Shown one piece after another: positions 10,695-19,734 of a DNA stretch of 64,000 nt. Source of the stretch: Saccharomycopsis malanga (taxonomy: Eukaryota; Ascomycota; Saccharomycetes; Ascoideales; Saccharomycopsidaceae); assembly GCA_004014935.1 (NCBI GenBank), contig CP025324.1, forward strand, positions 2,418,501 to 2,482,500, given 5' to 3'. Numbering within the stretch: the first letter of the stretch is position 1; the number at the start of each line of letters is the position of its first letter. Both the position numbers and the translations under genes were made by a program. Below the pieces are notes generated by a model. The model did no database searches. It was not told where the DNA came from and saw only the letters and a list, made by a program, of their open reading frames with translations.

Positions 10695-11322
10695 TTAGGA
10701 AGCTATGTTCTGTTTGATGAGTTACCAGATATGAATTGAGGATAAGCTAATAAAGCCAACTGCATTGAAAAGACATGTAAACCCTTTCAAAGAAGTTACT
10801 TATTATTATAGACTTTTATAGGCCAAACACAAGGTAAATTGATTGCTAACCGTGCGGGCCGAAGAAAAGCGTTGCTATATACATTGATCTACTACTACAC
10901 ATTGCGCTACCACGTAACAAGTAAGTGAAAAAACACAAAACAGAATGCCCCTACCCCAATGAAATAACTTATTATTTGTGTGCTTTACAATCAATTCTCA
11001 TTCAGAATATAACAAATTATAGTCTTACTTTATTACCAGCCAACATCATCAGTTGATATTGCCTATGCATGGTCGGAGCCCTGCTGCGTCAGAGTTGCCG
11101 TGCATAACCTGCCACTTCAATTTCATACACCCGGGTAATGGCATTACCCTACCCCGTTAAGGATTAACTCCTATTTCGTCGTGTCGCCACTTTGGTGGTG
11201 AAAAAGTCAAGAGGAGAGGAAGTGAAAAAAAGGACACTTTTTTTCAAGGCATTTTAAGGCAACCTAAACAGTCTTCTATTATCAACATTCAATAATAATC
11301 AATACTTCTATAAATACAAAAC
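10695..11322. promoter_or_regulatory. Divergent promoter region, oxidoreductase / YRA1
   Basis: This 628-bp region serves both genes. It contains the 17-bp palindrome at 11133-11149 and poly(dA:dT) tracts near 11225-11245, common in nucleosome-poor yeast promoters. Confidence 0.6.
11133..11149. promoter_or_regulatory. Perfect 17-bp palindrome overlapping a Reb1-like CGGGTAA
   Basis: GGGTAATG-g-CATTACCC is an exact 8-bp inverted repeat around a single base. With the preceding C it contains CGGGTAA, the core recognised by Reb1 in S. cerevisiae. It lies about 175 bp upstream of the YRA1 ATG. Confidence 0.5.
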
Positions 11323-13038
11323 ATGTCTGCCTCCTTAGATAAATCGCTTGACGAAATCATTGCTTCTAAACCAAGTGTTAAGAAGTCTTTTAAAGGAAAG
11401 AAACTTGGTACTAAAAACGCCAAAGTTGGCAAGGCTCCTCACAAGGCTCGTCCTGGTGTCAAGAAAGCCGCCACTGTTTCAGCAAAGTCTCCAGCTGCTG
11501 CTGCCAGAGTGATCGATGCTTCCACTGCCAGCAAGGCTGTGGTCTATGGATTAGTATGTGCTTGCTAAATGATGAATAGATGCTGTTGACTGTTGTTCCA
11601 TGGGACAATCCGTATCAATAGCATTATTTTTTCTATTCTTATTTTTATATTTGTTTTGTCCCTGTCGTTTGTTTTTGTTTTTATGTCTGTTAGACCGAAC
11701 GTTTGGTTCCAAAAACAATGCGTTTGAAGGTCTGTTTTCGCGTCGAGTGGGTGAATGTTTTGTTGAGTTAAAACGCGCATTTATATACACAAGGGACTAT
11801 CATTAATAGCATGATATGATCATTCGATCTGGATTGTCTTTGAGATTATCTCTGATATCTGCCATATTCGTTCATAACATTTGAGAAATGGCTTTTTGAG
11901 AGATTCTAAGATAGAAACAAAAGCAGCGAAAATCATAAGGTGTCTGATTCACCTTGCTTATAAGAATCTTTTGATAGTCAAAGATGGCTTATCAGTAATT
12001 TCACGGGCTTGGTTTAGGTCGATGGCACGCTTCGTGTTTATCACTTTAGCATGCGATACCCAAGTTTCAGATGACATCAACCGTCTTCAACTCTCCAGTA
12101 CCATTTCACCCCTCGTAATGTGTGATGCTTAACAACCTCAGTGTACCACTGAACTCGCACGACATAACAAAATGACATACAACTTCTTTATCTTTTGCTT
12201 TTACAACGAGATGCATTTTTAAAAGTAAATGATACTAACAATTCACAGCCAAAAGACATCAAACAAGACGCTATTAAAGTATGTTAGTTTTTATCATTTT
12301 GTTTAACCTTTTCAGAAGCGGTTTCACTTATTATCTGGAAATGACTGCGGCTATGAGTTTCGTATGATTTCTCCACAGGTTGTACAAGTTGTACAAGTTG
12401 TATTTGGCATTTGGAGCACTTGATAACGAAATCTACACAAGTCGGTGCTTGCCATTCGATACGCTGGCGAAACTATCAGTCATTTCCAGTAGTAGTCTTT
12501 ACAAAGTCTTTGTAGGGCATCATATTAACCTTTTCTAGGACTTTTTCCAAAGTCAAGTAGGTAGTGTTCACACTGTTGCTTTGAGTTACAATGAAAAGGG
12601 ACAATCCAAAGGTATTGCCACCATTATTTTCAAGAACGCTGCTGCTGCTCAAAAGGCTGTTGCCAAGTACAATGGTGCCCCAATAGATGGTGGCAAGAAC
12701 AATTTGAAAATCGAATTGATTTTGGACCCAACCAAGAAGCCATTGACTACCAGAATCCAGGCAAAGTATGTGTTATTTCAAAGTTATCACTTTACCACTG
12801 TATTACCACTGTATGCAAATTATAAATACTAACTATAAATAGTGCTATTCCAAAGGCTGAAAGAACCTTGAATATCAAAGCCAATAGATTAGCCAAGGCT
12901 GGTCCTTCTAAAACTGGTCCTGCCAAAGCTGCTGCCAAAAAAGGCAAGCCAAAGGCTAAGAAACCAGTCAAGAAGACCAAGAAGACTCTTGAGGAGTTGG
13001 ACCAGGAAATGACTGATTACTTTGAAAAGAAGGAGTAA
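11323..13038 (+). CDS. YRA1: mRNA export adaptor Yra1 (REF/Aly), four coding exons
   Basis: Yra1 binds nascent mRNA and recruits the Mex67 export receptor. I read four exons: 11323-11553, 12249-12278, 12539-12765 and 12843-13038, giving 227 aa (S. cerevisiae Yra1 is 226). The joins restore a continuous RRM: VVYGL + PKDIKQDAIK + DFFQSQVG..., matching the yeast sequence GLPRDIKQDAV-REFF. Exon 1 encodes the N-terminal box and a basic Ala/Lys region. Exon 4 encodes a Lys-rich tail ending EELDQEMTDYFEKKE, close to the yeast C-terminus that contacts the helicase Sub2. Donors are GTATGT in all three introns. Branch sites are TACTAAC at 12233-12239, TATTAAC at 12523-12529 and TACTAAC near 12828. Exon 2 is only 30 nt and both its boundaries are phase 0. 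Confidence 0.93.
11554..12248 (+). other. YRA1 intron 1 (695 nt)
   Basis: Donor GTATGT at 11554, branch TACTAAC 12233-12239, acceptor CACAG ending at 12248. It is long for this kind of genome. In S. cerevisiae the single YRA1 intron is also unusually long and mediates autoregulation. I see no snoRNA I can support inside it. Confidence 0.85.
12279..12538 (+). other. YRA1 intron 2 (260 nt) with 9-nt tandem motif
   Basis: Donor GTATGT at 12279, weaker branch TATTAAC 12523-12529, acceptor TTTTCTAG. Positions 12380-12397 hold two exact copies of TTGTACAAG, followed by a partial third. Each copy contains the palindrome TTGTACAA. Confidence 0.8.
12766..12842 (+). other. YRA1 intron 3 (77 nt)
   Basis: Donor GTATGT at 12766, branch TACTAAC near 12828, acceptor AATAG ending at 12842. 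It splits an Asn codon (AA|T). Confidence 0.88.
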
Positions 13039-14373
13039 ATTGGCCATTCTATTTCTTTTCGTTTTTTCTACCTATTTTTTTTTCATGGCTGGTAAATTGT
13101 TGTTGAGTTTAAGCCATAGGCAGTGAAAAGTTTTTTAACCTGCCTGTATTCTATCAAAAAAATGTATATTTTGTATAATTTGACTTGAAGCGATATGTAG
13201 TAGTGTCATAATGAGACGAACCTTATTGTAGAGTGTTTTCCTTTTTATGTAAATTCTTTGTAGTTTATTGTTATGGAGCTTCTCTGTAATTTAGAGTGTT
13301 CTCTTTATTGTTGGTACGTGTTAATTGCAAGACCCGAGTTGGATACATGGCACGCTTGGAAATTACGGCTGATCATCTATACTTAACAATGAAAGGACGA
13401 TATAAGTCCGAGTAACGCATACTATTGAAATAGAGTTTGTAAAGTTTTTCTTTTTCTTAACCCTTATTGTTTGCACACGGTAGACTGTTATTGTTATTCA
13501 ATAAGGATCAACAATTGTTACTTTTTGCCAAGCTAATCCAAGCTACGTTGAAATTCACTTACCGATTGAGTCAAAACCGTTTAATTAGAAAAAAAAATAA
13601 AAAGGTAGATTTGCAACAATAATCAAACTTTTCACTTAAAGTATAAAAAAGGAAATAAGCAATGTGAAGTTTGAAGCGTGTCCGAGTCAAACGCTGAAAA
13701 ACTTCATGAATCAAATTAAATGTGTCACCACATAAAAAGAATCAAAGAAAATGGATTTGAAAAACTAACGTAGTTTTTCATAAAAGGTCAAACAATAACA
13801 AAGTCGTTTATAAATTGAATATTAAAACAATACAAACAATAACGACCAAATTGACAGGAACAACAATCCAAGATCTACATAGGTGAGCATTAATTAGCAT
13901 TGCAATGCCCCACTGTTCAGTGGCAGTGATTTAACTTTGATTTGACTTGTCTTGGCTTCATCCTTGGAAATTGAATTTCGTGGCAGAGTTACTTGCAGAA
14001 ACAGACGAGTCTTTCCCACACAGTGCCTCTGAGCGGGTTTAATTATAGTAGCAGCTGAGTCTAGACCTCTATAACTTTACCATTTTGGGGGAGGCTCTAT
14101 CTTCGAGGCACCATCCCGTAACAGGGGGCAGTGGTGCTACACTGTTCTATGTTTTCTAAACCCAGTATTCTTTGATATGCTGTGGGTTCACGGTCAAATT
14201 TTTTCATCAGTTGAAGCATCATTTGCAGGCAGAAATGTATATAAGGAAATCATCTGGTCGTGCTTTTTTTCTTTATAAAATGAAATAGTTATATTTTATT
14301 TGACCAAATCTTTTTATCTCTATCACTATATTGTCGAACTCACCTGGCTAACCTCAATAACGCTTACATTATC
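13039..14373. other. Intergenic, 1.3 kb; promoter of the small spliced gene
   Basis: The proximal part contains TATATAAG at 14238-14245 and TTTATAAAA at 14272-14280, placed 95-135 bp before the next ATG. A hairpin-capable inverted repeat (GAAAAACT / AGTTTTTC) lies near 13758-13778. A GC-richer patch at about 13900-14150 is unexplained. I could not fit it to a known structured RNA. Confidence 0.5.
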
Positions 14374-14837
14374 ATGAACAACTCTCACAATTCTTCGTCA
14401 TACAATTCCAAGCTTAGCCAGCATCACTTACAAATGTTCTATTCTCATATGAGCAATGATGAGTCGCTCAGAAAGTCTTCAATAGATAAGGCTATGCCTT
14501 ATTTAACCCAAGACAAACTTAAGAAGACCACCAATGTCTTCAAGTGAGTTGGGGATATCACATTAGTCCAGTTCTTTGTTCGGTCTCGTTCATATTTGTT
14601 CACTGGGTATTAATATTTCAACACATAATACTGGCATGACACCCTATTCAGCATATTTTAATACTTTGCCTATAATCTAATTCAGTTACTACTCTTTTCA
14701 ATTCCTATAACACGGCATTCATGTCTACATTTAATTTCACCAAAAATGCGGGTTTCCTGTTTCTTGTTTTTAGGTCTTTTCTCTTTCTTGTTGGTTTTAA
14801 TACATTCATTGCGGGCTCATCTTTAATAAGGGGTTGA
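14374..14837 (+). CDS. Small spliced gene, 77-aa protein with hydrophobic C-terminus
   Basis: Exon 1 (14374-14543) opens with ATG, encodes an Asn/Ser-rich then charged segment, and meets GTGAGT at 14544, where an unspliced frame would stop at once (TGA 14545-14547). A strong pyrimidine tract ending TTGTTTTTAG (AG at 14772-14773) provides the acceptor. Exon 2 (14774-14837) completes the split Lys codon and adds SFLFLVGFNTFIAGSSLIRG before TGA. The product would have a basic KKTTNVFK region followed by a single hydrophobic helix at the extreme C-terminus, the layout of a tail-anchored or small mitochondrial/ER membrane protein. TATA-like boxes sit at the expected upstream distance. A TCTAAT branch candidate lies about 90 nt from the acceptor, a weaker signal than in YRA1. 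I do not recognise the protein. Confidence 0.5.
14544..14773 (+). other. Predicted 230-nt intron of the small spliced gene
   Basis: Donor GTGAGT, acceptor TTTTTAG preceded by a T-rich tract. The branch site is non-canonical (TCTAAT near 14683). Its removal joins codon AA|G and extends the frame by 20 residues after the split Lys. Confidence 0.5.
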
Positions 14838-15695
14838 GGTTAGTTTACTAAAGATTGTAGGATTTCTCGTAGATTTACAATGGTACTCTTTATCGTTTCA
14901 TTGAAATACAGCATATATAAGAATGCTTGGCCTCTATAAGTTTCGTATAGGCCTCAGACTACAGAGATTTTGGTAGGTTGATGTTGAACAGTACTAGATG
15001 CCATTTTCGTATTGTGATTTGCATTTAGTTGATAAAAAACTTATAAACACAATTTCTGAAGGGTTGATAGTTTCAGTTCACTCCACCAGTAATTTCTAAA
15101 GTTTCTGCTCAATTACTAAAGCACAGACGTGTTCCCTGTTGCTACAGCCAAGCTTTCGAAATTGTATATTAGGCAGGCTACATTTCAACTATAATTAGCT
15201 ATGAATATTCAAGAAACTACCAACTTAGACCTTAATTACTGGTAAGTGACACCTTTCAAACAACGCCGATCCTACATTTATGCGTCGTCTGTAGAATAAC
15301 AACAGACTCTAGAAACAGGAGTTTCCATTATTACTCGACTAGATGTTTTTCAACATTCAACCTACTCAAAGGGAATGTACATTGTTAATGAGAAGTAATT
15401 GGGTAAATAAGGAGCTTCTGGGCTTATTTTTAGCGCGCTTGCAGCATCGCCCAGACCTTCGAGTAATTTAATTTATATCGCGTGTTGCGTGTACACATTT
15501 GATCTGTCTATCATAGGCAAAGGTCTTTTTCATTCTCCACTTGTGTTAATATAGCAATAAGTTTAATCATTTGAAATCTTGGTGAGCAGCAAATACTATA
15601 GTATTCGCATCTATAGTTTTCTTCGAATTTAGCAAGGTGAAGGAACTCATTTCAATTGATTTTTCTTGAGATTATAATACAATATACCAAGCCCA
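14838..15695. other. Intergenic, 0.86 kb, LMO1 upstream region
   Basis: A short frame from ATG 15201 reaches GTAAGT at 15242 but cannot be joined to LMO1, because an in-frame TAA lies 18 nt before the LMO1 ATG. No other gene is seen. Confidence 0.5.
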
Positions 15696-18278
15696 ATGGA
15701 GCCCAGCAACTACATGGATGGCCCTTTCAAGAACTCCACCGCAATAAACAAGCATTTGAAACAGATACATGCATCATATAGTAGTTCTAGCAAGTCAATT
15801 GCAGAGAGTCTTCTGGTCGATGTGCTGATAAAGTTTATTGAAACGCTCACCAGCAATATAGAGACTTTGGCTGATAACAATAAAGAGAAAATAAATTCTA
15901 TAATAACGTTATCCAACCTCATCCATTTTCTTCCGAAAAACAATGAAAGCAACGTGTTTGCCAAATACTTTAATAATGAAAAATTTCTTGAATCACTTAT
16001 CAAATACTCCATTCTCAATCCTCTTGAGGATCCTCCTTACTTGATACTCAACGCCTATTTGAAAGGCGATTTCTGCCTAAAGTCCACCATCAGTAGTCCT
16101 GGAAACCACGACCATTACCATCTTTTTCTCTCTTTATTCATACAATATCCCAAAATTTTGGAAAACGTTCCTCAGAGAGTTCTTCATTCTTATAAAAATA
16201 GCAAGCCTAGCAGCAGGCCTAAGTCTGATTCAGGATCACCGTCTCCTCCTTCATCTGCATCTTCGTCCTCATCATCATTGGCAAAACCAAACAGCTCTAA
16301 TTTGATCAAATCTTCGATAGAGTTTGTATTTCTTCTCGTGAACATTGTGGGAAATCCTGCCAACGTACATTTTGGCTTTTCTATAATTGTCATTCTTCGT
16401 CAGTTGGATTTTGCTACGATATACATTAATAATTTACTCTCAAAGAATCTTCTCACTGGAAAGTTGTCATTATTATGCGATGGGATTTTAATGAAAAACA
16501 TTGTACAGGTAGTAAATAACGTCTCCAACATGAAAATAGACCTAGATAGAAACCAGTTACAGTCTCTTATTCTCAAAAAATTAATAGAGTCAATCAAATC
16601 GTTCCATGAATTGCCAGGAACTGCTTTGTTAGAAAATATGGGGCTTTCTGCAAATACTATGAAATATATTACCGAAAATTATGACTTGGTCGATGTATTA
16701 ATAGCTCTCCAGTATTTCAAAAATCCTTTGTCATATAATGTACTTCGCTCTAGACTTTTTAAGCAAAAATATGTCTTGTTTTACGAGACTAAAGAGGAAC
16801 ACAGATTATTTCCTTTTACAAAGTGTTTACTCGAAATTGCCAAGTTACTTAAAGAACACACATACCGCTCACATCACAATGCTAATGGAACTAACAGCGA
16901 AAGATTACTGATGAGCTACAAAACTGTAAAAGAAGTTAAATTTTTTATTCTCTACGGTCCTGGTATTTTTCAATTGCTTCTTGACCAAGCCTTTGATTAC
17001 TGGGGAAAATCCGACGCCCAGACCGATGACAAACATGATTTTCAAGTGGTTCTCAACCTTATACGAGTAGCATTGAGTAGTCTCAGCGTTCTAGCTTCGT
17101 CTGAAATCACTAACAATAACCTCAAAGAGTTTAAAGTCTCTAGTACTAGAGAATATCATGAGAACTTTAGCAAGATTAGTATGTTCTTCCAACATCATTT
17201 ATCATACGAGAAGGTACAAGAAATACAGTTGGAAGTTTTAAAAAAATCACGGTGTACTGTTTCTTTGTCTGAGTGGCAGGAAACATCTAGTTATGACTTG
17301 AATTTGATAGGCGATTTAAAAAAGTTTATCATGGATCAACGGTTAAACGAGTCATTCAAAGGTACATTTTGTTATGCTGATCTTTCGAGCGAGCATAATG
17401 AACGACTGGGGGGAAAACCAAATAGCCAATTGTCAGACTTGCAAAGAATTTATATTGCTATTTCTCCAAACCGCAGTTCTTTTTTCTACCAACGTGTAAC
17501 GAAGAGTTTCAAACTCCTGCCGGATGAACGTTTGCGTCTTGACAAATCTAATTGTAAACAAGTTGCTCTCAATATTATCAAGAAGATTAACGTCACATCA
17601 GAGAATAATGATAAACTTCTGTATGGCATGAATACGAGCAACAGATTGTCGCTTATGCATCCTATAAGAGCTATCAATATTAGTGGCAAGCATAAACTTA
17701 CCAAGTTGACACTCGTTGATGGACAGAACCAGCCGGTGTTCCTGTTTTATACTGATAACATACATGATGCAATACTTTGGATAGACACATTAAACTTATT
17801 GATCAGTAACAATGTGTTACAGCAGCAAAGTAACAACTTGAACTTTACTAATGTATCACAGGAAACAAAATCTCATATTCAGCAACTCTTTGATATTAAG
17901 AGAACGTTACAGTTCTCTTCATTTGTTAATGAGCTGCGACTGCAGGAGAATGATAGCATGGTTAAAGTAGGAGATGTTCAGTCCTTGAATTATCTTGAGA
18001 TTGATGATTTCGATCAAACTAGCAGCAAAAGGTTGGCAAGACATAACTTTCTCAAGATTTTGCTCCATACCAACAATGAACAGTCTCTTCGACGCAACGG
18101 ATCGGCCAAGGTTATTTCTGAGGAGCTTACCAATAAAGATAGAGAGAACACAGAGAACACTGCTAAGGAAAATGCTGAAAAGCAAGCAAATCACGAGAAG
18201 CAGAGAAAGGAGGAGAATGAATTTGATTACGATTACAACGAAATGATGAAAATTGCAAACGGGTTTTATTATAGTTAG
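15696..18278 (+). CDS. LMO1: ELMO/CED-12-like protein (Lmo1)
   Basis: The 860-aa protein is mostly helical in its first two thirds. Its C-terminal third reads as a degenerate PH domain of ELMO type. The strand region around residues 570-700 ends in AILWIDTLNLLI, which parallels IWTDGLNALL of human ELMO1, and is followed by a long helix. In yeast, Lmo1 pairs with the DOCK-family exchange factor Dck1 to activate the Rac-like GTPase Rho5 at membranes and mitochondria. A Ser/Pro-rich loop (about residues 168-200) interrupts the N-terminal part, and the tail is Glu/Lys-rich. The ATG at 15696 is preceded by an in-frame stop, fixing the start. Frame CTG codons occur (for example early in ESLLVDVL) and may be Ser. 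Identification rests on the PH-like region and overall pattern. Confidence 0.7.
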   Translation: MEPSNYMDGPFKNSTAINKHLKQIHASYSSSSKSIAESLLVDVLIKFIETLTSNIETLADNNKEKINSIITLSNLIHFLPKNNESNVFAKYFNNEKFLESLIKYSILNPLEDPPYLILNAYLKGDFCLKSTISSPGNHDHYHLFLSLFIQYPKILENVPQRVLHSYKNSKPSSRPKSDSGSPSPPSSASSSSSSLAKPNSSNLIKSSIEFVFLLVNIVGNPANVHFGFSIIVILRQLDFATIYINNLLSKNLLTGKLSLLCDGILMKNIVQVVNNVSNMKIDLDRNQLQSLILKKLIESIKSFHELPGTALLENMGLSANTMKYITENYDLVDVLIALQYFKNPLSYNVLRSRLFKQKYVLFYETKEEHRLFPFTKCLLEIAKLLKEHTYRSHHNANGTNSERLLMSYKTVKEVKFFILYGPGIFQLLLDQAFDYWGKSDAQTDDKHDFQVVLNLIRVALSSLSVLASSEITNNNLKEFKVSSTREYHENFSKISMFFQHHLSYEKVQEIQLEVLKKSRCTVSLSEWQETSSYDLNLIGDLKKFIMDQRLNESFKGTFCYADLSSEHNERLGGKPNSQLSDLQRIYIAISPNRSSFFYQRVTKSFKLLPDERLRLDKSNCKQVALNIIKKINVTSENNDKLLYGMNTSNRLSLMHPIRAINISGKHKLTKLTLVDGQNQPVFLFYTDNIHDAILWIDTLNLLISNNVLQQQSNNLNFTNVSQETKSHIQQLFDIKRTLQFSSFVNELRLQENDSMVKVGDVQSLNYLEIDDFDQTSSKRLARHNFLKILLHTNNEQSLRRNGSAKVISEELTNKDRENTENTAKENAEKQANHEKQRKEENEFDYDYNEMMKIANGFYYS

Positions 18279-18501
18279 GTACATTATATAGTGCGAATAT
18301 AGTGTCTGTAGTGTGACCAGGAAAATAGACTTGTAGGTTGAAACTAAAGCTATTCAAAATAAGCAGCAAGGCGAAATGAATGCCAACCAGTGACAAAATA
18401 AATGTTTAAAAAAAAATTAATATGGTTTATCAAAAGAGGGAGTTGGAAACATCGTTGGCCCTCAATTATTGGTTGTGCAGTTATCGTACGTTATAGATCA
18501 C

Positions 18502-18657
18502 TTATTTGGAAAACGGATCAAAGACAGGCACTTTTATGCTATCCCTTTTAGCAGGAGGGCTCATCAGTGGCAATGGGTGAGCATTTACACTAATAAAACT
18601 AATAACCAACACAGCAATTGCTGTGATACTAGTCAAGAACAGATTGCCGTAAAGCAT
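18502..18657 (-). CDS. Possible 51-aa small secreted or membrane peptide
   Basis: A short frame from ATG 18655-18657 encodes a hydrophobic N-terminal helix (FLTSITAIAVLVISF), then a Pro-rich segment with a KR pair (PPAKRDS) and a short C-terminal stretch. The layout, signal-like helix plus dibasic site, could mean a processed secreted peptide or a single-pass membrane protein. Length alone is within chance and I recognise no homologue, so this is a candidate only. Confidence 0.22.
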   Translation of the reverse strand: MLYGNLFLTSITAIAVLVISFISVNAHPLPLMSPPAKRDSIKVPVFDPFSK

Positions 18658-18846
18658 TTGTAATTTTTATGATGGTGGTCGCACGACAGTATTAAAAGTA
18701 TACCATACCAAACCCATCAAGACTTTTAAAATTAAAACACATCTGAACTTGAGCAAACTAGCCCCCTTAAATGTTTACATCCTATTTATTATGTACTGTT
18801 GCTGGTATTATCTGTTTAACGGATCAAAGTGCACTGCAAATCACTC

Positions 18847-19029
18847 TTACCAGTGGATATCTGGTAAGATGGCCTCTCCCATAGTTAAGTATTGCGCCAA
18901 CATGCGTTGAGCCGCGTCCTCGCTACATTGGTGTTTTATAACAACGTCCAGACACTCAGCCATGGAGTATGTCATTATATATTGGTCAGAAATGGGTATT
19001 TCTTTGGGGATTGTGTGGGCTTCAACCAT
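18847..19029 (-). CDS. Possible 60-aa protein or first exon
   Basis: The ATG at 19027-19029 opens a 60-codon frame of balanced composition with an amphipathic helical middle (MAECLDVVIKHQCSEDAAQ). The last codons overlap a GTAAGA donor-like site (18845-18850 on the opposite strand), so it might be the first exon of a spliced gene. I found no TACTAAC-type branch downstream, and several joins hit stops at once. Function unknown. Confidence 0.3.
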   Translation of the reverse strand: MVEAHTIPKEIPISDQYIMTYSMAECLDVVIKHQCSEDAAQRMLAQYLTMGEAILPDIHW

Positions 19030-19734
19030 CAAACAAACTTATTGTAATGATACAAGTTATATGGGGATATTGTTGATGCCAAGTATAAATGAATAACTAC
19101 GTATTTTTCTTTGGTATTGTAGACATTTAGGTATTTCTTTTCTTGGGCAAAATATGATTGTTTGCCAGTCTTCATTTAATGAACCATTCAAAAATGATAA
19201 TTGCTAACTATTGAAAGCTGTTTTTTTAATCATTTTACTCGAATTTACTAATATTGTATACACTAAACGGCTTACAATTCTATGATACATTTTCAACTAC
19301 GTATCAAGCAGCGTATTTGAAATAAATCCTGTTAATCATGAGAAGAGCATTTTGCACATACTAACCAAAGAAAATAGCTCTTTTTGGCCAACTAGAAACA
19401 TTTTGAATTATCCATCTACAATCTTTTCTGGTATCGTATTAAGGGATAGATGTGTGGGGTAACCGCCAAATCGGACACGAAATAGTTTCACATCAAGGGT
19501 CTTCTTGAGTAATACGAGTCCTAATATCACCAGTCAGATTCTATTGTTGATCTTAAAAAACGGGCAGGGCTAGCAAGGTGCTTGGGTGTTCAATTGGCAT
19601 TTTGACACTTTTTCAGACAAATTTGCGAACGAGATCAGTTGTCTACATCGTGCTATTTCACATAATAGCAAAGATTAAGCGCCAAATCTCTGGTAGTTGC
19701 CATTAATTAGTCTTTACGTGCAGCGCCTCTGATT
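19030..19734. other. Intergenic, 0.7 kb, MNS1 promoter region
   Basis: AT-rich sequence with no recognisable ORF, RNA gene or repeat. Confidence 0.5.

Noticed and set aside
13900-14150. GC-richer patch as a structured RNA (SRP, RNase P, snRNA)
   Set aside because: None of the invariant motifs of those RNAs could be matched by eye. Left as unexplained promoter sequence.
15201-15241. Possible first exon ending at GTAAGT upstream of LMO1
   Set aside because: An in-frame stop 18 nt before the LMO1 ATG blocks any join, and no suitable acceptor exists.
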